Source: a bacterium 1xD8-48 (lineage in GTDB: Bacteria > Bacillota > Clostridia > Lachnospirales > Lachnospiraceae). From it: a stretch of DNA of 64,000 bases. The position numbers and the translations under genes are program-made. The notes under the pieces are model-generated. The model worked only from the letters and a program-made list of their open reading frames with translations. It was not told where the DNA came from and did not search any database. Where the stretch lies: NCBI GenBank assembly GCA_009917455.1, contig QZDS01000013.1, positions 1-64,000 on the forward strand, read 5' to 3'. Each line of letters opens with the position of its first letter. Position 1 is the first letter of the stretch. This document shows positions 42,800 to 52,017 of the stretch, one piece after another.

Positions 42800-43862
42800 C
42801 GAAACGCACCTCCCACTCTCTTTTTGCCACCGCAATGGTCATTCCATTTTCCGCGTACTTTGGAGTGATGAGTTTCCCTTTGCCCCCACAGGCTTTCAAC
42901 GCCGCTCTTTCACACACATTATCGATCCCTGTCTTTTCCCTGACAAAAGAAGAACCTGTAAAGTTTCCTTTTACCTCCTGCAATTCTTCTGCGGTATAAG
43001 TCAGAAAGGGAAGCCCCTCCTTATCGCACCAGCAAACGATTCCCTGTTCCCCGCTTTTTAATGAAATGGAAGCAACTGCATAAACCCGGGCGGCAGTGAT
43101 ACCCAATTCTTCCATTTTCTTTGTAACAAAAGCATTAATTTCCTCTATACCCTTTCCCTTTTTACAGCCCAGCCCTATCACATACTCCCTGGGCCTGAGC
43201 ACAAGAGCTGCATCAAATTTACCTTCTTTTGAAGTAATCAAAACATCAACAAATCCTTCCGGCGGATAAACTGCGAGGCGGACGTCTGGGTGAAGACAGC
43301 TTTTCCCATCTCCGTGTCCCGGCTCTATGGAGATATTTATTGCTTCCCCCGCCAGCACTTTTGACGATACTTTAACAATTCCTTCCTTATTCTCAATAAA
43401 GAAATTGTTTCTTTTGGCAAACAAATCCACCGCAAACTTTTTATTGATATCTGTTGCTGTAGTGATTACCGGCTCCGCTCCTGTTTTTCCGGCAAGATCA
43501 TATGCCAGTTCATTTGCGCCGCCCACATGACCGGAGATGAGCGGAATCACATATCTGCCCCTCTCGTCCATTACCAACACAGGAACATCATGCAGCTTAT
43601 CCGTAAGGGAAGGGGCGATTGCCCTGACCGCAATTCCACAGGCGCCGATAAACAGCAGTGCATTTTTCTCCTGCATTTGTTCTTTTGCCCAGTCTCCTAC
43701 CGATTTTTCCACAAACAAAACTGGAGAAACAGCACTATTCTTTCTACATGCCTCACATCTCGTAAATAAATGTGCTTCTGTTTTATCTTCTTTCAACAGA
43801 TCCGCAATACGTTCCGAAAGCCTTTTTCCATTTTCCGTAAAACTGATAATACTTAATCTCAT
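42789..43862 (-). CDS. cbiG: Cobalt-precorrin-5A hydrolase
   Basis: A 357-residue CbiG that opens the delta-lactone and releases acetaldehyde. N-terminal domain MRLSIISFTENGKRLSERIA, central GACGIAVRAIAPSLTDKLHD and VIPLISGHVGGANELA, and the C-terminal CobE-like domain (VIGLGCKKGKGIEEINAFV). RBS AAAGGA. It lies 11 bp after cbiF. Confidence 0.93.
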   Translation of the reverse strand: MRLSIISFTENGKRLSERIADLLKEDKTEAHLFTRCEACRKNSAVSPVLFVEKSVGDWAKEQMQEKNALLFIGACGIAVRAIAPSLTDKLHDVPVLVMDERGRYVIPLISGHVGGANELAYDLAGKTGAEPVITTATDINKKFAVDLFAKRNNFFIENKEGIVKVSSKVLAGEAINISIEPGHGDGKSCLHPDVRLAVYPPEGFVDVLITSKEGKFDAALVLRPREYVIGLGCKKGKGIEEINAFVTKKMEELGITAARVYAVASISLKSGEQGIVCWCDKEGLPFLTYTAEELQEVKGNFTGSSFVREKTGIDNVCERAALKACGGKGKLITPKYAENGMTIAVAKREWEVRFDEE

Positions 43863-43873
43863 GACTTATCCTT

Positions 43874-44653
43874 TCAAAGCGGCTTTTCAGGAACATCACT
43901 GTTTTTTTCGCGGAATCCTGTTGAAAAGTCAGCAGCATACAGTCTTGATTTTTGATAATGCTGGTGGGCAATCGCATCTCCCACCAAAATTAACGCTGTT
44001 TTTGTAATGCCATGCTCCACAGATATATCATACAGGGTATCAATTGTACCGATATATGCCTCTTCCTCGTCCCACGTTGCCTTATAGACAAGGGCTGCCG
44101 GCGTGGTCTTTTTATATCCTCCCAAAACAAGCCGCCTGCACAATTCCTGAATCATTCCCGCGCTTAGATAGATTGCCATAGATGCCTGATGCGCTGCCAT
44201 GCTTTCAATACTTTCTTTCTCCGGCACTCCCGTCCTGCCTTCCATTCTTGTGATGATCAGAGACTGTGAAATTCCCGGCAGGGTATATTCCAGATTTAAG
44301 GATGACGCCGCCCCAAAGCAGGCGCTTACCCCCGGACAGCTCTCATAAGAAATGCCCAGTCTGTCCAGTTCATCCATCTGCTCCCTGACTGCCCCATAAA
44401 TACTGGGATCCCCTGTGTGAAGGCGAATGGTCAGCTTCCCTTCCTTCTCCGCTTCATCCATGATTCGGACTACTTCCTCCAGTGTCAGTTTTGCGCTGTT
44501 ATACATCTCGCAATCATTCTTTGCATACACAAGCAATTCCGGATTTACCAGAGAACCGGCATAAATAATCACATCCGCCTGTTCCAATAAACGCATACCT
44601 CTGACCGTAATCAAATCTACCGCCCCTGTTCCTGCCCCAACAAAGTAAACCAT
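43874..44653 (-). CDS. cbiF: Cobalt-precorrin-4 C11-methyltransferase
   Basis: A 259-residue SAM-dependent tetrapyrrole methylase: YFVGAGTGAVDLITVRG at the N-terminus, LHTGDPSIYGAVREQMDEL (SAM site) and ESCPGVSACFGAASSL. It follows cbiD with a 37-bp overlap and has its own GGGGGC/AAG-type RBS. Confidence 0.93.
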   Translation of the reverse strand: MVYFVGAGTGAVDLITVRGMRLLEQADVIIYAGSLVNPELLVYAKNDCEMYNSAKLTLEEVVRIMDEAEKEGKLTIRLHTGDPSIYGAVREQMDELDRLGISYESCPGVSACFGAASSLNLEYTLPGISQSLIITRMEGRTGVPEKESIESMAAHQASMAIYLSAGMIQELCRRLVLGGYKKTTPAALVYKATWDEEEAYIGTIDTLYDISVEHGITKTALILVGDAIAHQHYQKSRLYAADFSTGFREKNSDVPEKPL

Positions 44654-45750
44654 TCTTCTGCCCCCTTGCTTTTTGCCAGCTCTCCAAACCCATTAGCATA
44701 TAAAATACAATCTGTTTTCAGCTTTCCTCCTGAACGCGTTTCCATGTAATAACAGATACGCTCGGCAATTCTGTCCATGATCTGATGCAATTTCCCGCTT
44801 TCCTCTATCATTGGGATTGCTTCTTCTGTTGTCACACAATCCAGTATCTCTCTGACTTTTGAGGAATCCATCTGCTCCTTTATGGAAAACGCTGCCAGAA
44901 GTTCCATTCTGCAATCCGCTTCTTTAGAATGCGTATTCATAATCCCACCGGCAACCTTGATCAGTTTTCCGATATGGCCGGTCAGGAGTATTTTGCAAAA
45001 TCCAAGCTCCACTGCCATATCAATGGTTTCCCCTATGAAATTGCTGCACTTCACACTCCTGTCCAAATCATACCCATAAGTCTCCCTCATAAAATCCAGA
45101 CCGTAGTTTCCCGGTGATATTGCAACATAATCAAACCCTAATTCTCTCCTCTGGCGCAGTTCAAGCTTAATCGTGTCCAAAAGCGCCTGACTGCTCATAG
45201 GCTCCACAATGCCGCTTGTTCCCAATATAGAAATTCCACCCACAATTCCAAGTCTTGGATTAAAGGTGCGCTGGCACAGTTCTTCTCCCTGCGGCACAGA
45301 GATTTCAACCTGCAGGCTTCCCTGATAGTCCACACACCTGCAAACCTCCAGCACTTCCCTTTTTATCATTTCCCTTGGAACATGGTTGATTGCTGCATTG
45401 CCCACAGGCTGATCCAGTCCCGGCCTTGTCACCCTGCCAACACCAGCTCCGCCATCAATGACAATTTCCTGCTCCCGGTTTTCTTCCTCACAAGATACCT
45501 TTTCAAGACGGGAAACTTTTGCATAGATCCACGCGCCTGTTGTAACGTCCGGATCATCTCCTCCGTCCTTTTCCACACCGCAGCTTACCGCGTTTTCTCC
45601 ACATCGGATATCCATGATCTTTGCATTGTATGGAATCCCTTTCGGTGTTTCTATCGCAATTTCCGTCTTTCTTTGTCCCGTCAAAAGCATGTAGGCTGCG
45701 GCTTTTGCTGCTGCTGCCGCACAGCTTCCGGTGGTAAAACCGTATCGCAT
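44617..45750 (-). CDS. cbiD: Cobalt-precorrin-5B C1-methyltransferase
   Basis: A 377-residue CbiD: RYGFTTGSCAAAAAKAAA at the start, EKDGGDDPDVTTGAWIYAKV, GRVTRPGLDQPVGNAAINHV, and LTGHIGKLIKVAGGIMNTHS. CbiD methylates C1 in the anaerobic pathway and has no aerobic orthologue by sequence, so its presence identifies the pathway type. Confidence 0.94.
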   Translation of the reverse strand: MRYGFTTGSCAAAAAKAAAYMLLTGQRKTEIAIETPKGIPYNAKIMDIRCGENAVSCGVEKDGGDDPDVTTGAWIYAKVSRLEKVSCEEENREQEIVIDGGAGVGRVTRPGLDQPVGNAAINHVPREMIKREVLEVCRCVDYQGSLQVEISVPQGEELCQRTFNPRLGIVGGISILGTSGIVEPMSSQALLDTIKLELRQRRELGFDYVAISPGNYGLDFMRETYGYDLDRSVKCSNFIGETIDMAVELGFCKILLTGHIGKLIKVAGGIMNTHSKEADCRMELLAAFSIKEQMDSSKVREILDCVTTEEAIPMIEESGKLHQIMDRIAERICYYMETRSGGKLKTDCILYANGFGELAKSKGAEEWFTLLGQEQGR

Positions 45751-45765
45751 TCCTGGTTTCCTTTC

Positions 45766-46410
45766 TTAAAGTTGGTAAATAACCGCATTACAGATTGCGG
45801 CAGCAATGTTGCTCCCGCCTTTTCTTCCCCGGTTTATAATGTATGGAATATCCGTTCCCAGTATCAGTTCTTTCGCCGCCTCCACGTTGACAAATCCCAC
45901 CGGGGCACCAATGACAAAAGCAGGCTTATAACCCGTTTCCCTGAATAATTCATACAGTTTGATAAGCGCCGTGGGCGCATTACCGATTGCAAAAATAACC
46001 GGCTTTTCAATGGCTGACGCTTTTTCCATACTGACAGCCGCCCGCGTCATATTCCTTTGCTTCGCCAGCAATGCAACCTCTTCATCCGCCATAAAACAGT
46101 GTGCCATGCCGCCAAATTTCGAAAGCGCCCGTTTATTGATCCCGGAAAGCGCCATATTGGTATCCGTTACAATATCAGCGCCTTTTCTGATCAGGTCTTT
46201 CATGATTGTTACCGCTCCATTCGAGAAACAGAGTGTTTGGACATAATCAAAATCCGCACTGGTATGTATGACCCGCTTTGTAATGAATTCCTCCTCAGCC
46301 GGAATCTGAATGCCCCTTTGCACAAGTTCCTCACTGATAATTTCAAAACTCCGCTTTTCAATCTCTTCCGGCAGCAAATATTCAATTTTATGTTGTTCTG
46401 TATTTTCCAT
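45766..46410 (-). CDS. cbiC: Cobalt-precorrin-8 methylmutase
   Basis: A 214-residue enzyme that moves the C11 methyl to C12. Start at the ATG at 46410. The active-site His is in KRVIHTSADFDYV; also KGADIVTDTNMALSGINK, GNAPTALIKLYEL and APVGFVNVEAAKE. It begins just past the cobD stop region (overlap 4-7 bp, depending on start). Confidence 0.93.
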   Translation of the reverse strand: MENTEQHKIEYLLPEEIEKRSFEIISEELVQRGIQIPAEEEFITKRVIHTSADFDYVQTLCFSNGAVTIMKDLIRKGADIVTDTNMALSGINKRALSKFGGMAHCFMADEEVALLAKQRNMTRAAVSMEKASAIEKPVIFAIGNAPTALIKLYELFRETGYKPAFVIGAPVGFVNVEAAKELILGTDIPYIINRGRKGGSNIAAAICNAVIYQL

Positions 46411-46415
46411 CAATA

Positions 46416-47444
46416 TCACCCACGTATATCCCCGATTGCCTCCAGCAAAATTTCATTTTCTTTTCTTGTCTTAACGGCTATCCGGTAAAATCCCTTACCC
46501 AATCCTCTGAAATTTCTGCAATCCCTGATCAAGATTCCTTTTTCCAGCAGTTTTTCATACAAAGCTTCATCACTATAAAACATGATAAAATTTGCACATG
46601 ACGGAAACACCTGAAATCCTTTTTTCTTCAGCTCTTTCTCCAAAAGCTGCCTCTCTGTATTTATGTAGTTTTCCGTTTCCATGATAAACTCCCTCTGCCC
46701 TGCACAGACACATCCGGCTTCCTGTGCAAAGCCTGACAGGTTCCATTCCGGAAGCTGCGCAGCTATTTTCATACGTGTTTCCGGATTGCTGCATATCAGA
46801 TATCCCAGCCGGACTCCGGGAATTGAAAAAATCTTTGTGAATGTCCTGATCAGTATCAGGCGGTCCAAAGTTTCTATTTCTTCAAGCATGGAAAACCGGA
46901 CGCCGCAAAATTCAATAAAACTTTCGTCCAGCACCACATAGATCCCTTTTTCCTGGCAATGCTGTAAAAGAGCCAGAAGCGCTTCCCTTGCCAAAAGATT
47001 TCCCACAGGATTGTTGGGATTGGCAAGAAAAAGAAGCTGCACGTCTTCCGCCAGGACAGCATCAATATCCTCTCCCGGACAAAAGCTGTTTTCCCGCTTC
47101 ATCTCATAATAAATAATCTCTCCCCCCGCCGCTTTTGCCGCATATTCATATCCATAAAAGGACGGAACCGGTATCACAGTTTTCTCAGGCTTTATTCCAT
47201 GTACTACCGCCATAAACAGTTCTGAGGCTCCATTTCCAAACAGCAGGTATTCTTCCGGTACGTTAAGCTGACTGCTGACCGCTCTTTTCAGTTTTTCAGC
47301 TTTCATATCCGGATAATTGCCGCACCTTTCCACTGCCCCATGCAGTGCCGCCACCACACTTTCCGGCGTACCTAAAGGATTTACATTAACCGAAAAATCC
47401 AGCTTTACTTCATTCCGGTAAATATCTCCGCCATGAATTCCTAT
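46416..47444 (-). CDS. cobD: Threonine-phosphate decarboxylase-like aminotransferase with an ATA start position
   Basis: A PLP-dependent CobD-type enzyme (about 342 residues) that makes aminopropanol phosphate for the nucleotide loop. The reading frame recognisable as CobD begins GIHGGDIYRNEVKLDFSVNV, upstream of the first NTG codon (GTG at 47357). The only well-placed initiator, 8 nt after GGAGG, is ATA at 47444-47442. The rest is intact: FLANPNNPVGNLL, DESFIEF, and the PLP lysine in IRTFTKIFSIPGVRLGYL. Either ATA is used or an ATG-to-ATA mutation has weakened the gene. Confidence 0.85.
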   Translation of the reverse strand: MGIHGGDIYRNEVKLDFSVNVNPLGTPESVVAALHGAVERCGNYPDMKAEKLKRAVSSQLNVPEEYLLFGNGASELFMAVVHGIKPEKTVIPVPSFYGYEYAAKAAGGEIIYYEMKRENSFCPGEDIDAVLAEDVQLLFLANPNNPVGNLLAREALLALLQHCQEKGIYVVLDESFIEFCGVRFSMLEEIETLDRLILIRTFTKIFSIPGVRLGYLICSNPETRMKIAAQLPEWNLSGFAQEAGCVCAGQREFIMETENYINTERQLLEKELKKKGFQVFPSCANFIMFYSDEALYEKLLEKGILIRDCRNFRGLGKGFYRIAVKTRKENEILLEAIGDIRG

Positions 47445-47585
47445 TTACGCTTCCTCCATTCCAGTTCCGCATCTGCCCTCCGATACCATTTATGGCAGAG
47501 ACATTTCCAGCCGCCAAAAACATGCGTCTGTAAATGCTCTGGGCATCGTCCGGGCTGATACTTTTTTTTTGCTTTTCAGTTCCAC

Positions 47586-48566
47586 TCAGATGAATAACAA
47601 CAACATGACTGACAGACACAGCACTTCACACAACCATGCAGTGACATACATTAAATGGTTCGCCCGCTTAATATCTTCATATTCCACCTTGCGTAATGCA
47701 TCCCCGATATATGGTTTTTTAACGGTTTTACCAAAATAGCTGGCATCTCCCGCAAGCCTGATAGAAAGCGCACCGGCGCACACGGATTCTGTCTGCGCCG
47801 AGTTTGGACTTGCATGTTTTCTGCGGTCCCTCCTGTAAATTTTCCATGCGCCTTTCCCTGAAAAATCACTTCCTGACAAATAGGAGGCTGCTATCATCAG
47901 AAGGGCGCTGATCCTTGCCGGAAGATAATTCACAAAATCGTCAAGCTTTGCCGCTGCTCTTCCGAAATACAGGTACTTTTCATTTTTATATCCAATCATC
48001 GAATCCATTGTGTTTATTGCTTTATATAAGAATCCAAGTATCGGACCTCCGATTGCCAGATACAGCATCGGTGCAATCACTCCATCAGAGGTATTCTCCG
48101 CCACCGTTTCTATCGCCGCTTTCGCGACGTCTTCTTCGTCCAGATGTTCCGTATCTCTGCCCACGATCATGGAAACCGCAGTTCTTGCCTTTTCTAAACT
48201 GCCTTTTCTTAGACAATGATAAACCTTCATGCTCTCTACCCTCAGGCATTTCATCGCAAGGATCTGGTAAGTCATAAGGCTCTCTATTGCCATTCCCACA
48301 TAAGGATGAATACGGTATGCAGCAAATAAAAGAAAACCTGAGGCCATAACCACACTGGCAAGTACAATCAGTACCATGGCTGCTCCCTGCCTGAGTTCAC
48401 TTCTGCTCTTATCTGTTTCATTTATTGCTATTTTCCTCCGAAGCCTCTTCTCTGTCCCGGAAATCAGCTTTCCAATCAGCCTGATTGGATGTGGGAGAAA
48501 GTAGGGGTCCCCCAAAAGCTGATCCAGCAGAAAACCCATGAAAAAATCAATCATATGGTATTTCAT
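47586..48566 (-). CDS. cbiB: Adenosylcobinamide-phosphate synthase
   Basis: A 326-residue membrane protein with several hydrophobic helices. Family landmarks: DQLLGDPYFLPHPIRLIGKL, RDTEHLDEEDVAKAAIETVAENTSDGVIAPM in two blocks, and DDFVNYLPARISALL. It joins aminopropanol phosphate to adenosylcobyric acid. It overlaps cobC by 4 bp (ATGA). The 140-bp gap to cobD is the only sizeable gap in this part of the operon. Confidence 0.93.
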   Translation of the reverse strand: MKYHMIDFFMGFLLDQLLGDPYFLPHPIRLIGKLISGTEKRLRRKIAINETDKSRSELRQGAAMVLIVLASVVMASGFLLFAAYRIHPYVGMAIESLMTYQILAMKCLRVESMKVYHCLRKGSLEKARTAVSMIVGRDTEHLDEEDVAKAAIETVAENTSDGVIAPMLYLAIGGPILGFLYKAINTMDSMIGYKNEKYLYFGRAAAKLDDFVNYLPARISALLMIAASYLSGSDFSGKGAWKIYRRDRRKHASPNSAQTESVCAGALSIRLAGDASYFGKTVKKPYIGDALRKVEYEDIKRANHLMYVTAWLCEVLCLSVMLLLFI

Positions 48567-49210
48567 ATTTCTCTTATTACCTCTATCCGCAAATTATTTT
48601 TTTCTGATATCCTTTCACTGTACCTGTTTTCCATTCTGCATAAATATCCTCTTCCGTTAGATACCTGATAATCAAAGTATGACTTTTTACTATACGTGCT
48701 AAGCAATGCCATGACCGTACCGCCATGAACCACCATCCCCACCCTCAAGGGAACGGAGGTTTCCAGTTCTGTCATCTTACGCAATTCACCACACATTCTA
48801 AGCAGTCCTTTTTTGCACCGTATAATAAAATTTCCCCTGCTTTCTCCCTCCGGGAAAGCCAGTATGCCGCCGCTGTCTATCCATGCCTGATACCGTGCGT
48901 CGTCTTTCAGTTCCTCATAATTCCTGTATTCAAATTGCCCGAAATCCATTTCCTCCCATTCCGGAATGATTGCTGGAGTTAACTTTGGATATAGAATTTC
49001 AGCAGTTTCGATACATCTTTTCATGGGGCTGGTAAACAGATAATCCACATCCGGATAGATATTCTGCTTTTGATACGACAGCAGCGCTTCCATTCCGTTT
49101 TTACTTAAGGGTTCGTCTGTTTTTCCCAAATACCGGTGCTCTTTATTAGCCTGTGTTTCCCCATGCCGTATTACAGCAAGCGTTATTTGATTTTCTGACC
49201 AATCCCGCAT
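48563..49210 (-). CDS. cobC: Alpha-ribazole phosphatase
   Basis: A 215-residue histidine phosphatase. RHGETQANKEHRYLGKTD carries the phospho-accepting His, SPMKRCIETAEIL the conserved Arg, EMDFGQFEYRNYEEL the acid, and VVHGGTVMALL the second His. It removes the phosphate from alpha-ribazole-5'-phosphate or adenosylcobalamin-5'-phosphate. It overlaps the CobU-like gene by 28 bp. Confidence 0.85.
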   Translation of the reverse strand: MRDWSENQITLAVIRHGETQANKEHRYLGKTDEPLSKNGMEALLSYQKQNIYPDVDYLFTSPMKRCIETAEILYPKLTPAIIPEWEEMDFGQFEYRNYEELKDDARYQAWIDSGGILAFPEGESRGNFIIRCKKGLLRMCGELRKMTELETSVPLRVGMVVHGGTVMALLSTYSKKSYFDYQVSNGRGYLCRMENRYSERISEKNNLRIEVIREI

Positions 49211-49566
49211 ATTACCCGCTCTACCTCCTCTGCCCTCTTCGCAAGCAAAATGAGAATCCTCCCCATACGTTCCCTGTATTCCCTTTCAAAGGCCTCTAAC
49301 GGAATGATACCGTTTCCAATCTCATCGCTGATCAGGATACAATCCTCAAATTCATTTAAAAATGTCTCTATTTCCTTTTCCGGGTATCCTCCATCCAAAA
49401 TACGGTTCTTAACCCAATGATGGAGATGATCAATTACCACCGTTTTCTGTTCTGATACTGTATGATCCGGCAAAATCCCATCCCACACCTCGTCTTTCTG
49501 TAACCCGTATTTTTCCAGTACATACGAAAGCTTCCCCTGTGCATAACCGCCTATTACCAGTTTCAT
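49183..49566 (-). CDS. CobU-like P-loop protein, second copy
   Basis: A 127-residue protein from the ATG at 49566, overlapping cobS by 4 bp (ATGA). It starts like CobU (MKLVIGGYAQGKLSYVLEKY), but the P-loop reads GGYAQGKLS instead of GGSGSGKSS and the GMP-accepting His segment (RHRKLRSGKGF in CobU) is absent. DEIGNGIIPLEAFEREYRER matches the CobU C-terminal block. Probably a degenerate or specialised kinase subunit; the activity is unknown. Confidence 0.7.
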   Translation of the reverse strand: MKLVIGGYAQGKLSYVLEKYGLQKDEVWDGILPDHTVSEQKTVVIDHLHHWVKNRILDGGYPEKEIETFLNEFEDCILISDEIGNGIIPLEAFEREYRERMGRILILLAKRAEEVERVICGIGQKIK

Positions 49567-50333
49567 CTTAACCTCCATAATGAAAGCATTGCTGCTATCA
49601 CAATCATGCAGACCTCACAGATCAAAACAAAATACCCGGCTGTATCACCTGTGATTCCGCCAAACTCTTTTTTGCTCCGGCAAAAATAATAGATAAGCGC
49701 TATCATAGCCGCTGCCGCAACGATCAAACCTGCCGAAGGCGACCAGAAAAGCATGAATCCGATGCATGCTGCGCTCTGTAAATACAGTGAACCTTTCACA
49801 ATCCTCTTCTGGGAACTGTCTGCAAAGAGGTAAAGCGTTCCGTCTTTTTTGGCCAGCGGAAAGGAAACTGCGCTGATGCCGCATAGACACCGAGAGAGGA
49901 AAAAGCTGCTGCATACGATTTTTAACATCACATTACTTTCTACTTCTGAAAACGCCCCCAGATAAACTAACCCATAGACCGCCAGCATAATAACCGCAAA
50001 GGCTCCAATATGGGAATCCTTCAAAATTTCCAGTTTTCTTTCCTTCGGGCTGTAGGAATGCAGGGCATCCATCGTATCCATAAAGCCATCCACATGAATC
50101 CCTCCTGTAATGAAAAGCGGGATTGCCGCATCTACCGCAGTTCGGCACAAAATACCAATATGACAGTAGTTACACAGTTCATTCCAGAAATAAATACATC
50201 CACCAATCAGTGCCCCAACCCATGGGAAGAAACAGAAAATGTACTTCATATCCTCTTCCTTCCATTCAAACTGAGGAACCGGAATTTTAGAATACATGGA
50301 AACTGCTATGAAAAAGGATTTGATTACTTGCAT
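49563..50333 (-). CDS. cobS: Adenosylcobinamide-GDP ribazoletransferase
   Basis: A 256-residue integral membrane enzyme that joins GDP-cobinamide to alpha-ribazole. Motifs: FFIAVSMYSKIPVPQFEW at the N-terminus, GGIHVDGFMDTMDALHS (catalytic acidic motif), KDSHIGAFAVIML, and GGITGDTAGYFVLICEV near the end. RBS AAGGAGAGAG. Confidence 0.93.
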   Translation of the reverse strand: MQVIKSFFIAVSMYSKIPVPQFEWKEEDMKYIFCFFPWVGALIGGCIYFWNELCNYCHIGILCRTAVDAAIPLFITGGIHVDGFMDTMDALHSYSPKERKLEILKDSHIGAFAVIMLAVYGLVYLGAFSEVESNVMLKIVCSSFFLSRCLCGISAVSFPLAKKDGTLYLFADSSQKRIVKGSLYLQSAACIGFMLFWSPSAGLIVAAAAMIALIYYFCRSKKEFGGITGDTAGYFVLICEVCMIVIAAMLSLWRLR

Positions 50334-50352
50334 TTCTCTCTCCTTACTGTTT

Positions 50353-50394
50353 TATAGTGAACGACAAAAATTTTTGTTTTTGGCGTTCACTATA
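50353..50394 (-). repeat. Hairpin between cobU and cobS
   Basis: TATAGTGAACG and CGTTCACTATA arms extended by A/T-rich pairs (CAAAAA/TTTTTG) form a long stem that overlaps the cobU stop codon. With no T-tract in the operon direction, it may be a processing or stabilising structure. Confidence 0.55.
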
Positions 50395-50920
50395 TGACTA
50401 CCGGAATCCCGGCCACTACTTCCACTACCCGATCTGCCATAGCTGCCAGCCTTTGATTGATTTCTCCCATTGCATGAATATAGTCCATGGTCGTCTGGTC
50501 ATAGACGATTCCGTCCTCAAATACGTTGTTGCTGACCACCACCAAATTTGTTGTATTTTCCTTTAGCTTTCTAAGGCCACTGACAACGTTTTCTACCACC
50601 TGCATTTCCAACCGGGGCCTCTCTCCTGCAAACATCTCATTGGCAGTCAGGTTTGAAATACACTCCAATAAAACCGTTTTCTTCCCTCCATCCATCTTTT
50701 CAAGAGATCTTCCTATTGACCTGGGCTGCTCAATGGTAAGAAAACCTTTTCCACTTCTGAGTTTCCTATGCCTCTCAATTTTCTTTTGGCCTTCCTCGTC
50801 AAAAACCTGCATGGTCGCCAGATAATATTTTTTCATGTCTTCCTCAGAAGCAGAGCAGACAACTTCCTCCGCATAAGAAGATTTTCCGCTTCCGCTCCCT
50901 CCAATGACCAGAATCATCAT
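50390..50920 (-). CDS. cobU: Adenosylcobinamide kinase / guanylyltransferase
   Basis: A 176-residue bifunctional enzyme starting at the ATG at 50920. P-loop GGSGSGKSSYAEEVV, guanylylated His in RHRKLRSGKGFLTIEQP, and VVSNNVFEDGIVYDQTTMDY plus the C-terminal LAAMADRVVEVVAGIPV. It phosphorylates and then GMP-transfers to cobinamide. It lies directly after cobT. Confidence 0.92.
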   Translation of the reverse strand: MMILVIGGSGSGKSSYAEEVVCSASEEDMKKYYLATMQVFDEEGQKKIERHRKLRSGKGFLTIEQPRSIGRSLEKMDGGKKTVLLECISNLTANEMFAGERPRLEMQVVENVVSGLRKLKENTTNLVVVSNNVFEDGIVYDQTTMDYIHAMGEINQRLAAMADRVVEVVAGIPVVI

Positions 50921-50925
50921 AGCTA

Positions 50926-52017
50926 TCAATACCTTTCATATGGTTTTACCTGAATATCCGAAAACAGCGTTCTTCCCCGATAAACACGAAGCGCCATGTC
51001 CAGAAGCGGGAACATCATAACCGCGCCCGTTCCTTCTCCCAAAGCCATACCTGCATCTATCACAGGCTCCAGGCGCAGTTCCCTCATCAGCCTTTCCACT
51101 GCCGGCTCTTTCCCTTTATGGGAAGGAATCAAATACTGTACAGTTCCTGGCACAAGCCTTTCGGCAAGTAATGCCGCTGTCATACTGATTAACCCGTCCA
51201 GAACCACCGGTACATGGAAGATTCCACCGCCAATACAGACACCCGCAAGCCCTGCAATATCCAACCCTCCCACCGTTTCCAGTATCTTTAAGGGCTTTGC
51301 CTCATATAGTTTATACTTTTCGATTGCTTCAGTAATAATCTGCCTTTTATGGCGCAACTTCTCATCACAAAGCCCTGCGCCTCTTCCTGTCACTTCATCT
51401 GCTTTGCATCCTAAGAGCGACGCTGCCATGGCGCTGCTTGTGGTAGTATTTCCAATTCCCATCTCACCTGTGGCAAGAATGTGATAGCCTTTCTGCTTAC
51501 AATCTTCTACTATTTCTATACCAGTAAAAATTGCACCAATGGCTTCCCCGCCTGTCATAGCAGGTTCAGCCCTGAAATTCCGGGTGCCGCAGCGAATCTT
51601 CCGATCTGATACTCCTGCAATCTGTTCCTTTGTATTTATTCCAATATCAATCGGAACCGTATCCGCCCCAATAACTGCTGCCATTTTCCCCACTGAGGAA
51701 GCGCCCTTTGCCATCTGCTTTGCAACAGCTGCCGTAACCTCCTGGCCGGACTGGCTGACACCTTCCTCCACAATACCATTATCCGCACACATGATAATGA
51801 CCGCTTTTTTTGAGATATCTATTTCCTCCGTACCCAAAATAGCGCCAATCTGTGCTATAAGAGTTTCGAATCTGCCCATTCCGTCAAGCGGCTTCGCTAT
51901 CTGGTCCCAATTCTCCAATACTTTTTGATAGATTTCTTTATCCGGCTGCTCTATCAACAGCTTATCCAAATCTTCTTCCGTATAGTTACCCGATATGCGC
52001 TTCTCTGAGCATTCCAT
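50926..52017 (-). CDS. cobT: Nicotinate-nucleotide-dimethylbenzimidazole phosphoribosyltransferase
   Basis: A 363-residue Cob[74 protein letters not shown], and the catalytic Glu region [10 protein letters not shown]. It activates the lower-ligand base as alpha-ribazole phosphate. GGAGG before the ATG lies within the end of cbiP (32-bp overlap). No dimethylbenzimidazole synthesis genes (bluB/bza) are seen in the window. Confidence 0.94.
   Translation of the reverse strand: MECSEKRISGNYTEEDLDKLLIEQPDKEIYQKVLENWDQIAKPLDGMGRFETLIAQIGAILGTEEIDISKKAVIIMCADNGIVEEGVSQSGQEVTAAVAKQMAKGASSVGKMAAVIGADTVPIDIGINTKEQIAGVSDRKIRCGTRNFRAEPAMTGGEAIGAIFTGIEIVEDCKQKGYHILATGEMGIGNTTTSSAMAASLLGCKADEVTGRGAGLCDEKLRHKRQIITEAIEKYKLYEAKPLKILETVGGLDIAGLAGVCIGGGIFHVPVVLDGLISMTAALLAERLVPGTVQYLIPSHKGKEPAVERLMRELRLEPVIDAGMALGEGTGAVMMFPLLDMALRVYRGRTLFSDIQVKPYERY

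Noticed and set aside
47410-47619. 69-codon ORF spanning the cbiB-cobD gap
   Set aside because: It overlaps cbiB in another frame, ends inside cobD, and has no RBS or family signal; the cobD frame explains the conserved sequence better.
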